DNA of 64,000 nucleotides from Incurvaria masculella. Lineage: Eukaryota > Arthropoda > Insecta > Lepidoptera > Incurvariidae. This document shows, piece after piece, positions 55,065 to 64,000 of the stretch. The stretch spans positions 4,537,021 to 4,601,020 of the forward strand of contig OX335642.1 of assembly GCA_946894095.1 (NCBI GenBank), in the 5' to 3' direction. The position numbers and the translations under genes are program-made. Below the pieces are notes generated by a model, which was given only the letters and a program-made list of their open reading frames with translations, made no database searches and was not told where the DNA came from. The stretch's first letter is position 1; each line of letters begins with the position of its first letter.

Positions 55065-55175
55065 ATTCAGGGGCTCGTAAATCGTAAACATCTAAGCTTA
55101 TCTTTAATTCTTGGAAACAAAAACAATTCGCAAGGTGCAAGGTCCAGGCTGTATGGCGGATGCGTCATCAGTTCT
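55065..55175 (-). pseudogene. Mariner transposase C-terminal relic, second lineage
   Basis: Minus strand GELMTHPPYSLDLAPCELFL, then FPRIKDKLRCLRFTSP. PYSxDLAPCD-FFLFP is the third-Asp region of a mariner distinct from the elements at 27-31 kb, which read DLAPSDFHLF. The third catalytic Asp is replaced by Glu. Only this segment survives. Confidence 0.7.
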
Positions 55176-55438
55176 CCATTTGAGGCCTTCAAATACGCAT
55201 GCGTTAAGGCCTGTTCAGATATACGCCGGTCCCGCGCGGCAGCCGTACCGCGCGGATTCCGCGCGGAACCGCAGGGTCTCAGGTACCGCCCAGGTTCCCT
55301 GCCGCCACATAATAAGTAATAATGATGCACAGAAATTGCACTTCACGACCGTAATCCGAGTAGTTAGGTACCTATGCCGCCTGTGTTGGTACCTATGTCT
55401 TGTTGTGGCACAGTTGATTGTGTGTAAGCTCAACTATT

Positions 55439-55588
55439 ACAAAAACCGGCCAAGTGCGAGTCGGACTCGCACACGAAGGGTTCCGTTCCACCGTACAAGA
55501 TTTAACACAAAAAAATTACGTTTTTTTTATTTTTATAATTTTTTTATATTATCCGTTTTCACCCTTTGGGTACGGAACCCTTAAAAGT
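55439..55588 (+). repeat. R1 repeat with internal deletion
   Basis: The head (ACCGGCCAAGTGCGAGTCGG) and the tail hairpin (GGTACGGAACCCTTAAAA) are joined after loss of about 140 bp. Confidence 0.75.
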
Positions 55589-55653
55589 GAAAACCCAATA
55601 TGTTTCTATTATGCCCCTAACGACATATACTACTTAGTGAATCGCGCGGACAT

Positions 55654-56085
55654 TTAAGGTGGCCCATCTCGCTCAACTCCCCATACAAACGGGGAAAGAA
55701 GATCACGCCCATATTTCTTGTCAGAGATCCCAAATTTTCCTTAAAATAGCTTTATTTGATCGAACTAGATGTCTGATGACCGTTGGCATTGTAAAATTGT
55801 GTTTGGTTTCTAAGTTATAAAGTACGAAAGTTATATGCAATGAATTTGGACGTGGATTACACAACAAAAAAAATATAACATCTAAAAAGATTAGTCATCA
55901 GACATAGCTTGTTTCATGATTTATATTCAATTTCGTTTTTGTTAGATTTTTGACTCTAGTCGTAGTTTACTTTTAGCTATAAGTCGTTTTGTAATTAACA
56001 TTTTCGTAAATCTTACCAAATCAAACACTATGCGCATTGTCTGCTTTATGGACATGTTGCATCATACTCATCACGGAGCCTGTCT
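55654..56085 (+). mobile_element. TTAA-2 element, right-truncated
   Basis: Starts TTAAGGTGGCCCATCTCGC and stops at CACGGAGCCTGTCTT, where unrelated sequence begins. Confidence 0.75.
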
Positions 56086-57264
56086 TGGAATATGGAATTC
56101 CATCAATTTCCGGAGCTGAGTCCTTAACATGTTCCAGGACATATAGAAGTTCAGTAAGAGTAAAGGCAGACTCCATATGGTCAAAAGGAGGGGTAGTGGG
56201 GAAATATTGGGAGACTTCCTCCGCCTGAGGGGCGTGGGAGGGGCCAGTTTGTCTAAAAATGGTATAGTCCAGGCTGGTGAATCTGCCTTTTGGGAATTAA
56301 TATCAGTGAAAACTGACCTATACCTTTTCATATTCTTCCATACAATAGACGATTTAGTTTATGGTGAAATTGATGTACAAAAGTGGTGGCCACCCTCACG
56401 CTTTTTTTTGTGGAGAAATAGTTTCTTAGTTTTTACGGAAAATAAGAAAATTATCCATTGACATGTTGGAGCAGTATATTTTTTCTGAGCCGCTCCGTTT
56501 GAAAAACACTGAGTTTGGATAAAGGCCTGTTCAAAAAGCGCAAATACCGCGCAGTAGAGCGGTACCCGCGCGGTATTCGCTGTCTAGAAGGCGAACTCCC
56601 CGACCGTTATCCGAGTAGGTACCTATGCCACCTAAGCGGTGTAAAATCCAAGTTGTGGCACAGTTGATTGTGTGTGACCTCAACTATTACAAAAAGTTAA
56701 AACCCAATATTTTTAATTGTGCCCCTATCACACTAAGGGTGCGACAATTCAATTCAAATTCAAAATATTTTATTGCATATACATTTTAGTGCAGTGTAAA
56801 GCAAGAACATAATGGTAACAATTAAGCATAAGCAAGAACAGTAACTAACTCTGTTTTAAAAATGCTACCTAGACATAGGTGTGGCAATATTTGAGAAAAA
56901 CAATACACAAAGTTACATTAAAACACGAAAGAAAACAGTTACAGTACAATTTAGATAAAAAAAACATAATCTCAATATCTGAACCCTTCTTTTCTTTTAT
57001 AAATGCCTTATGTTATATTACATTTTTGTCAAAAGCCATTGCTTGAGTTTAGTTTTTATTTTTTTTACATTTTCAATTTCTTTTAAATCTTCTGATAATT
57101 TATTATAAATTGAAATAGCGAACTGAGTTGTGCTTTTTGCTACCAACGTGGTACACATAGGCAATTTATACAAATTTCCAGCTGTATTCTTCCGTGTATT
57201 GCATTTAGTGACATCTTCGACTACATTAAAATAACATGGATATTGTTAGACAAAACAGGACAGC

Positions 57265-57920
57265 TCTATAAATGTTCGCTTACAAAATGTTCGCTTAACG
57301 CTCACAGCTACACGCATTCTTCAATTCTCCATACATTTGTTGGACGCGATCTATGTTGGAGTATGCATACCAGATCTGGAGTCCCTACATCAAGAAAGAT
57401 ATTGACCTGCTGGAACGAGTACAACGTAGAGCAACAAAAATGCCAACTGCACTGAAAAATAAAAGTTACGAAACCCGGCTGGACAAGCTTGGCCTCACCA
57501 CTCTACAAGAACGACGAGAACGGGGAGATCTTATTGAAACATTTAAAATTCTCAACTCTTCTTGCAACTCTACCAAGCTACTAGATATGTTCACCCTTGC
57601 TAATACTAAAAACCTGAGAGGGCGCTCCAAAAACTGTACCACAATCGGTCGAAGCAGAACCCTCGACGACACTATCTTGCCAATAGAGAAGGAGAATCAT
57701 GGAACAGTCTTCCCAGTAAAGTTGTAAACGCTGTCTCCGTAAATTCCCTCAAAAATAGACAATCATATAAAATAAAAAAATAAAAAGATAATAAATAAGT
57801 GTTGTGATTTAGGCGCATCAGCTTAAAGCTGCTAGCCTATCAATAATAAAATAGTAATATCGTTTGAAAACACTACTCGATCGGTTTGGCGTAAGCTTTA
57901 ATTTAGGTGAGAAGTCGGAT
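57265..57920 (+). repeat. MITE-L relic split by a LINE fragment
   Basis: CTTCAATTCTCCATACATTTG at 57318 and CGATCGGTTTGGCGTAAGC, TTTAATTTAGGTGAGAAG at 57878 are successive MITE-L segments on either side of the LINE piece at 57353-57727. Confidence 0.45.
57353..57727 (+). pseudogene. LINE C-terminal fragment
   Basis: LEYAYQIWSPYIKKDIDLLE, then RVQRRATK and LGLTTLQERRERGDLIETFK, is the conserved region after the RT in CR1-like LINEs. The RT itself is absent. Confidence 0.75.
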
Positions 57921-58413
57921 TAATGTGCTCTTATTTGACGCTCCGGGGCAGGGGGAGCAGCGCGGCAGCGTCAATACTCGTGGACAGTATGTATCAGTGT
58001 TTTAGTTGTTGACTGAACGCAAGTTTCCTTGTGGTGGAAAAACAAGCGTTATTGTGTTTCGTTCGTAAACACACGGCCTTCATTTTATTTGGTCTCTTTC
58101 AACTCAAGGAGTATTCGTCAACAGATGGCGATGGTCTATTCTGCCTTCTATAACGCGCTAAGAAATTTTTTCTCTATCAGCATAACTACGTCTCGAAACA
58201 TCAACACGATATCGCTTATCGGTTCCCTGAGCTTAAGATCAAAATATAGGAAAGCCCCCAACTTATTCTTAATACGTATTTTCGTCTTCAATTTTAAAAT
58301 CTAGGTTAGGCATTCAACGGTATTTTCGGGGGCACATACTACTTATTTATTATTTAACACCACATGTTTTTTTCTAAATAAACATATTATATTATATCTG
58401 TTCTTTTCTCAGC

Positions 58414-58560
58414 TTAATATCTGAAAGTTTCTGCACCGCAGGACGAGAATATTAAATTGATTTTTGCAACGTGACGGAAGTATGGGGGCTTGCTCCGCTT
58501 CTGTCGCTGGTTGACCAGGCACTGCAGTGCCGCCGCGCCGGGATTAGCCTCCATTTGAGT
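58414..58560 (-). CDS. Candidate terminal exon of the zinc-finger gene
   Basis: After an acceptor CTAATTTAG|AC (58561) the frame is open for 48 codons to TAA (58414-58416). It contains EANPGAAALQCLVNQRQKRS and PPYFRH. Phase 0 at its start matches the phase 0 end of the exon at 60553. An AATAAA (58346-58351, minus) lies about 65 bases past the stop. GC-rich codons resemble the other exons. It has no recognised domain; the last third is AT-rich. It could also be an exon of an unrelated gene. Confidence 0.4.
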   Translation of the reverse strand, partial: TQMEANPGAAALQCLVNQRQKRSKPPYFRHVAKINLIFSSCGAETFRY

Positions 58561-58711
58561 CTAAATTAGCGATGGGCGATTGCATGCATATACGATACGC
58601 ATATGCAATAGGTCTAAAGAAGAGAGAAATAATTCGGAGAAAAAAAAATGTATTCCAAAAAATTCATTCATATAGGTTAAGATCGCGACAAACTTTTATA
58701 TAATAAACAAA

Positions 58712-58997
58712 ACAAGTCGGACTCGCATACGAAGGGTTCCGTACCATCGTACAAGATTTAACAATAAAAAAAATACGTTTTTTGTATGGGACCCCACTTT
58801 AATTATTATTATTATTTTAGTTTACCTATTTGTTGTTATAGCGGCAAAATAAATACACACTTTGTGAAAATTTCAGCTGCCTACCTATTACGGTTCATGA
58901 GATATAGCCCTGTGACAGACGGACGGACGGACGGACAGACAGCGGAGGCTTAGTAATAGGGTTCCGTTTTCACCCTTTGGGTACGGAACCCTAAAAA
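58712..58997 (+). repeat. R1 repeat, near full length
   Basis: Head GTCGGACTCGCATACGAAGG (the first bases are lost) to tail GGTACGGAACCCTAAAAA, with a GACGGACGGACGGACG run. Confidence 0.8.
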
Positions 58998-60552
58998 AGG
59001 ATAGATAATGTTATAAGTTCATGGGTTTGGTTTAATTAAAAGTGTATTTTATTGTTTTTAGAGCATTTAAATAAAAGCTTGTTTTTAAAAAGGTTTTTTA
59101 ACTAATTTTTTTTAAGCAAGTTATGCATTAGTCATACCCTTCCACCGAGCCCTTGTTGTGTCATCCGCATGCTAATCCCACAACCCTAAAATCCTCAAAG
59201 TTCTCAGGCAAACTCTACTATGTAAATTCAACATTGGTATGACTGTTAGCAGTATATCTCTTCCTCTTTAGTTTATGCCCATGGGACACTCAACATACGT
59301 ACGAATAATAAAGGGTCCTTCCTGAACATTTCAGACATGGAGTCCTTCAGGCTTGCAGAGCAAATTGCAACATCTTCGCAACAATTTCAGATTAGCTTTC
59401 CTACCTTCTTGCATGGGTAGACTGTATTTCTTGACATTTTCCTGTGTTGTTGGTGCTGTAGGGTCATTAGCATGCGTTGTCTCTGGCTGGCGGGACCTCG
59501 AGGTTTACGTCCACAGGCTTCGGTTTCACTGTGTCCTGTGGACAAAAGAAAGATTGGTCAGCTACGAACTCGATTTCGTGGCCACCTGGAGAATTTTGAA
59601 GCTAAACTCAAACCTACGAAAATCAATACATACAAAGTTAGATACTTGCTAATCGAAATCCTGCTTTACCTAAAGTAAAATGCGTCCTTACACCCAGCTG
59701 CTTTTGCCACCCTAGACCGTGGCCTATACGGCCTATTGACAAATCCGACACTGCCTACAGGCATTCCAAATTACTCTATCTGACTGGAGTAACCTAGTTC
59801 GATAGAGGAAATCAACAAATCGATTATATCCATCGTGTAAGGAGTTCATAAGCACTGCCAAACTTTTGTTATTTGGATGCAAAATTGAGATTGAGGCCAA
59901 ACTCTACTCTATCTTCATGACAGAGTCCTCCAAATTATTATCAGAGATGCTATCTGTCCGTCCATTGCTTCAATCCTAGGAAGGGGTAAAACAGTAGTGG
60001 TTTCCAGAAGGTAATCTTTGATAAAACTGAAGCCACTAAGATGCTCAGAGATAGGACCAAACCTTTCTCAATTTCAGATGCAGCTAATTATTGGAAACTG
60101 TTCATTAACCGTTGAGAAGCAGTACCAAATGCCTAAAGATATCGGTACAACAGCATATAGGCTGGACACATCTATGCTGAAAAAACACATATTGTACTTG
60201 TCGAACTTACAGTTTCATGGTAAACCAAGATAACTAAAGATGTTGGTTATGGGAATTTACGACTACAACTTTAGAGTAAACAAGTACTGCAATTCAGTAG
60301 ACTGGATAATGGGTTCACGACTGAATTATTTACAGTTCAAGTCGGAGCAAGAGGACTACCAGCTAAGTCGCCTACAGTTTCTTTAAGAATCTAGGCCTGG
60401 GATTGACTCTAAGCTCATGTATGGAAAATCACTGGAGGCATCCTACATAATATGGTAAGGTAAAGAGAGGGAGGTCGAGACTGGGTCTTCTTTGGATCTT
60501 AGGGATTGTCCTAATTGAACGCAATTAGGCGAAAGTCTTTAACGCATATTAC
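58998..60552. other. Intronic stretch, unclassified
   Basis: 59350-60450 has a coding-like texture on the plus strand but every frame is broken often. It may be an old retroelement. A small hairpin CCTAATTG-AACG-CAATTAGG lies at 60509-60528. Confidence 0.35.
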
Positions 60553-60697
60553 CTTCCGGCCGCGGTGCGTTTTGGCGGCGTGCGCGGCGAGCGCGCCGAG
60601 CGTGCTGCACATGCGGCCGCATTCCTCGCACGCAAGGCGCCGCGTGGGAGCGTGCAGCGCCGCCCGGTGTCGCTGCAGTTGCGCCCGACGCGCGAAC
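60553..60697 (-). CDS. C2H2 zinc-finger protein, exon 4 (fingers 4b and 5)
   Basis: Acceptor TGTGGGTAG|G at 60698, donor AAG|GTAATA at 60552. The first base completes the codon left by the previous exon (AG|G, Arg), continuing finger 4 as RFARRAQLQRHRAALH. Finger 5 is CEECGRMCSTLGALAAHAAK-TH. The exon ends HRGRK in phase 0. If the donor is skipped the frame ends at 60511 after VICVKDFRLIAFN, so an alternative short C terminus is possible. Confidence 0.85.
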
Positions 60698-60753
60698 CTA
60701 CCCACATTTGCTAAGGTGATTTCAAGGCTTGCTACTACTTCAACGAGCCTCCG

Positions 60754-61131
60754 TTGATGAACAAGAATACAAGAAAGAACAAGATTCTTGGAACGAGCAC
60801 CCGGAGGAGTTCAAACGTGCTGCATTACTCTAATGCTTTTGAACAAATCTCACGTAGTGTTTTGCTAGAGAAGAACGAGGCAATGGGGACCCATGGTGAT
60901 CTTCTGCGATGGCTAAGTTCAAATCTTGAAACCCGCTCGCAAGCTGTAATAATTAAAGGATTTTGTTCTGACTTTGTATCTGTAACGTTGGGCGCACCAC
61001 AGAGTTCACATTTGGTTCCCATTCTTTTTAACATTTTTATAAATTATATAGTTAATATATTGATTTGGTCTGAACTATCTCTTTATGCTGACAATAAGAT
61101 GATTGTCAGTCTCTACAGCAGGCTTTCTTAA
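60754..61131 (+). pseudogene. LINE reverse-transcriptase fragment inside a zinc-finger intron
   Basis: Plus-strand frame with YSNAFEQISRSVLLEK, LLRWLSSNLETRSQAV, LGAPQSSHLVPILFNIFIN and SLYADNKMIV. It aligns with RT blocks SGVPQGSxLGP and YADD, but the catalytic box is YADN and GVPQG has become GAPQS, so it is inactive. It lies in the intron between the exons at 60553 and 61212, opposite in strand to the host gene. Confidence 0.75.
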
Positions 61132-61211
61132 CTTTTTGTAGTCGCATTAGCACTGTCAGCCTGCCGCCACGACGGAGTGGGTATGGAGAGAGAGATAGAG
61201 TGTGTCATCAC

Positions 61212-61364
61212 CTCTCCCCGCATAGAGCGCACGCGAGGCTGTCGGCGGTGGGGTGCAGGAAGCGCGCGTGCAGAGCGAGGCCGGCGCGCCGCGTGAAGCC
61301 GCGGCCGCAGCGCGCGCACGCGAAACGCCGCGCCGGCGAGTGAGAGCGCATGTGCACTGTCAGC
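61212..61364 (-). CDS. C2H2 zinc-finger protein, exon 3 (fingers 2b, 3, 4a)
   Basis: Acceptor TGTCGGCAG|G at 61365, donor GAGAG|GTGATG at 61211. It completes finger 2 (LTVHMRSH), encodes all of finger 3 (CARCGRGFTRRAGLALHARF, then LH), and opens finger 4 (CALCGE). It has 1 + 50 codons + 2 bases, so both junctions preserve the frame. Confidence 0.88.
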
Positions 61365-61611
61365 CTGCCGACACAAACAAGTACTATGTTTAAATGTAAC
61401 ATTGCTAGCACAATTAAAAAGAAGAAAAAAGGTAAAACTCTATCAAAAGCCCGCATTTAAGGCTAGTATCATGAAAGTGGATGTGGTATTAGATGTCCAG
61501 TTACATAAAAAAAGAAATACTTAAGTAGGTCGGCAGGTACGCAATATGCTGTTTCTTTTTTATGTCTAGAAACCAAACACACGGACACAGGTCGGAGCAA
61601 GCATAACGTAC

Positions 61612-61760
61612 TGCGTGCGCATGCTGAGCGTCTTGTGGCAGGTGGGGCACGTGTGAGTGGCTCCACGGTGAACGTGCGCGTGACGCTTTAGGAGGTAGCG
61701 TTGAGGGAAGCACGCATCGCACACCTCGCATCGGAACTGTTTGTCGTCAGGCCGCCCACG
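61612..61760 (-). CDS. C2H2 zinc-finger protein, exon 2 (fingers 1 and 2a)
   Basis: Acceptor ACAATTTTCAG|CG at 61761. The donor CGCA|GTACGT at 61611 is chosen over later GT sites because it leaves CA, which joins G of the next exon to give Gln and an exact C-x2-C-x12-H-x3-H second finger. Finger 1 is CEVCDACFPQRYLLKRHAHV-H. Finger 2 starts CPTCHKTLSMRTQ. Confidence 0.85.
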
Positions 61761-61764
61761 CTGA

Positions 61765-62323
61765 AAATTGTAAAAAAAGGGATCATCATGTGTGAATTTA
61801 TTTTTGTTTAATATAAAATCTCATTTTAAGAAATAAATCAATATTTGATCAAATTCATGAATTCAACTAAGAACAGTTCAAAAACATCTCTGATGATATG
61901 ATTGTGTCTTTTAAATTAATTAATTGAGATTATTTATAACGCTATAAACCTCGGTTTACTGCTACGTTCTTGATGTTATTAGACGCAATGTATTTTAACC
62001 ATGAATATTGTAAATGACAATTTCAAGTGTAGTTACCATATGACTGCTGATTTAATAAATAAATAAATAAATAGATAAAGTGCTAAAACTTATTTTGATG
62101 CCAGCACTGCATTAGAGTGGTGTGAGGAGGTGAAACTGTTTGTCACTTAGGGGTGGAAATGTTCTATCAGTATGTTAACGCCCATTAGAAAGCACTGTCC
62201 ATCATTAGAAGAAAGGATAGGGGCTCATTAACAAGGCTGTACAAAATTCCAATGTGCATTCTTGACTGATTTTGAGGATTTTTTATTTTCAGCGTTGTCT
62301 GAATGGTTATTAGCTAAACTTAC
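61765..62323. other. Zinc-finger gene intron 1
   Basis: AT-rich, with an (AAAT)n run at 62055-62075 and no further exon visible. Confidence 0.45.
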
Positions 62324-62380
62324 ATTGTCGAGATCTATGGAAGAAAAAGGTCTTCCTATTGGGTTCGCTAATATTTCCAT
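62324..62380 (-). CDS. C2H2 zinc-finger protein, candidate first coding exon
   Basis: ATG (62380) opens 19 codons, MEILANPIGRPFSSIDLDN, ending at a strong donor AAT|GTAAGT (62323) in phase 0. That fits the phase 0 start of the 61612-61760 exon. An acceptor-like CCCCCATTAG lies 9-10 bases upstream of the ATG, so there may be a separate 5'UTR exon. With the other exons this gives a compact five-finger protein of about 168 residues up to HRGRK, or about 216 with the candidate terminal exon. The protein would be expected to bind DNA in the nucleus. Confidence 0.6.
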
Positions 62381-62669
62381 ATTTTAGACCTAATGGGGGA
62401 AAATAAAGGAAAAAACATAATATGTTGTTAGCAGTAATACAACAAAGCTGCACTAAGTTAATTACATACAAATAAACTATGGTTAATTTTGAGGTTTGTT
62501 TCTTTTTAATTGTCATTAATACTTACATACACACAATAATGTTTACAAAATATAAAACCATGTTTAGTTAGATTATCATTTTGTTTCGTGGGTCATCTGT
62601 TTATAACGACGCAGAGATGCCAGTCCTTTGGATGTCGCTCTTTAGGGATTCTAGTGTATCTTTAATTCA

Positions 62670-62770
62670 ATGTAATGATAGGTACCAACCCTGGTGTGAT
62701 GAACCAAGAAAGTAAGGAAGGGCATCTACTAATTAGTAAGGGCATCTAAGGTTTTACGCATTGACTTATA
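62670..62770 (-). repeat. SINE relic
   Basis: GGTACCAACCCTGG, AGTAAGGAAGGGCATCTA and GTTTTACGCATTG match the central SINE body, with a short internal duplication of GGGCATCTA. Confidence 0.45.
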
Positions 62771-62820
62771 TATTACTTCGTAAGGACCCGGTCAACGCGC
62801 AAGACTAATGGCACCATTCC

Positions 62821-62852
62821 GTTGGCCCTAAAATATTCGTTTTAGGGCCAAC
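62821..62852. repeat. Perfect short hairpin
   Basis: GTTGGCCCTAAAA and TTTTAGGGCCAAC flank a six-base loop. No T run follows, so it is not a terminator. Confidence 0.7.
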
Positions 62853-62901
62853 GCGACTCAGTCGTCTGCTGACCGCGGCAAAGTGATGTTGAGTCGTGAA
62901 A

Positions 62902-62982
62902 ATGCCTAGTTGCATAGTAAAAGGGTGCATAAAATACGATACGAAAGTTACAAAAACACATGGAATAACGTATCATCGATAA
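62902..62982 (+). CDS. Possible THAP-domain N-terminus (fragment)
   Basis: ATG opens MPSCIVKGCIKYDTKVTK, then THGITYHR and TAA. M-P-x-C-x4-C at the very start followed by GI-x-YHR about 12 residues on is the layout of the first THAP zinc ligands and the following strand. A GTAAAC donor-like site overlaps the stop. THAP first exons often end near this point. It may be a first exon with a mutated boundary, or a relic of a THAP transposon or gene. No second half is visible to the right before the satellite. Confidence 0.35.
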   Translation: MPSCIVKGCIKYDTKVTKTHGITYHR

Positions 62983-63205
62983 GTAAACTCAGATAATATT
63001 TTTTCCTGTTTAACAATTGAATAATTGCATTTTCAATTGATAATTTAATTAACTACCAAACTTCATAAGCGGGCAAGTGACGCCATGCCGCGCGTCGCAC
63101 GTGTAGGTGAACTAACCTTGTACGGGCGTCCTTTTCATTTCTGGTTTATTTTGGAGTGGATATGAGTATGAGTGGGTCATCAAAGATTTTTTTTATGTGA
63201 TCTAT

Positions 63206-64000
63206 CATGCGACCACTCGAAATAAACGTCCCGACCTGATCTACTTGCCTGTTATGTCAAAATTTGTTTTCGTTATATCTTGGGGAACACTGGTCGTAGA
63301 CCCATCATGCGACCACTCAAAGTAGACGTCCCGACCTGATCTACCTGCCCGTCATGTCAAAATTTGTTTTCGTTATATCTTGGGATACGCTGATCGTAAC
63401 CCATCATGCGACCACTCAAAGTAAACGTCCCGACCTGATCTACCTGCGTGTCATGTCAAAATTTGTTTTCGTTATATCTTGGGAAACACTGGTCGTAGAC
63501 CCATAATGCGACCACTCAAAGTAAACGTCCCGACCTGATCTACCTGTCTGTCATGTCAAAACTAGTTTTCGTTATATCTTGGGGAACACTGGTTGTAGAC
63601 CCATCATGCGACCACTCAAAGTAAACGTTCTGACCTGATCTAACTATCTGGAATGTCAAAATTTGTTTTCGTTATATCTTGGGAAACACTGGTCGTAGAC
63701 CCATAATGCGACCACTCAAAGTAAACGTCCCGACCTGATCTACCTGTCTGTCATGTCAAAACTAGTTTTCGTTATATCTTGGGGAACACTGGTTGTAGAC
63801 CCATCATGCGACCACTCAAAGTAAACGTTCTGACCTGATCTAACTATCTGGAATGTCAAAATTTGTTTTCGTTATATCTTGGGAAACACTGGTCGTAGAC
63901 CCATCATGCGACCACTCAAAGTAAACGTCCTGACCTTATCTAACTATCTGGAATGTCAAAATTTGTTTTCGTTATATCTTGGGAATCACTGGTCGTAGAC
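63206..64000 (+). repeat. 100-bp satellite array 2 (runs off the window)
   Basis: Eight units of the same 100-bp satellite in the same orientation, distinguished by AAAGTAAACGTCCC instead of the AAAATAAACGCCCC of array 1. Units at 63541 and 63741 share private changes (AACTAGTTTTCG, GGTTGTAGAC, CTATCTGGAATG), indicating a 200-bp higher-order repeat. Confidence 0.95.

Overview
This window looks like nuclear DNA of an insect, most likely a moth or butterfly. It has small GC-rich coding exons with GT-AG splice sites set in AT-rich sequence that is mostly transposons. The gene content (a MADF-BESS factor, a C2H2 zinc-finger protein) and the repeat content (mariner, TTAA-flanked MITEs, tRNA- and 5S-headed SINEs, CR1-like and RTE-like LINE pieces, a 100-bp satellite) fit Lepidoptera. 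There is nothing prokaryotic: no operons, Shine-Dalgarno sites or CRISPR.

Two host genes can be assembled, both on the minus strand. A five-finger C2H2 protein runs from about 62.38 kb down to 60.55 kb, with a possible last exon at 58.4-58.6 kb. A MADF-BESS protein starts at 53.95 kb. Its MADF domain is split: the first half is at 53.75-53.95 kb and the second at 6.30-6.47 kb, followed by the BESS exon at 4.69-5.35 kb. All splice phases agree, so the two MADF halves appear to be separated by an intron of about 47 kb that fills most of the window. A further arginine-rich exon at 0.54-0.70 kb may be the next exon of this gene. Directly at the acceptor of the second MADF exon lies an array of eight 83-bp units, each a copy of that acceptor plus the first part of the exon.

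Layout: 0-5.4 kb, exons, a LINE reverse-transcriptase pseudogene and a 5S-headed SINE. 6.3-7.05 kb, MADF exon 2 and the exon-derived array. 8-10 kb, a TTAA-flanked MITE and a tRNA-like fragment. 10.3-12.6 kb, a 100-bp satellite interrupted by a 3.2-kb insertion carrying a TA-flanked DNA transposon (X1). 16-25 kb, dense MITEs, several palindromic or nested. 25.4-31 kb, a stacked nest: a mariner split by TTAA MITEs and an RTE-like element, with a second mariner inside one of those MITEs. 31-45 kb, SINEs, a recurrent 0.3-kb double-hairpin repeat (called R1 here) and palindromic elements. 46-48.7 kb, a second TA-flanked transposon (X2), a relative of X1. 49-53.7 kb, repeats and a 52-bp minisatellite. 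53.7-54.3 kb, MADF exon 1 and its GC-rich upstream region. 55-58 kb, transposon remnants. 58.4-62.4 kb, the zinc-finger gene. 62.9 kb, a short THAP-like open frame. 63.2-64 kb, a second array of the 100-bp satellite running off the edge.

All assignments come from reading the sequence; no database search was run. Element labels R1, X1, X2, TTAA-1, TTAA-2, H-MITE and MITE-L are informal names used only in this annotation.
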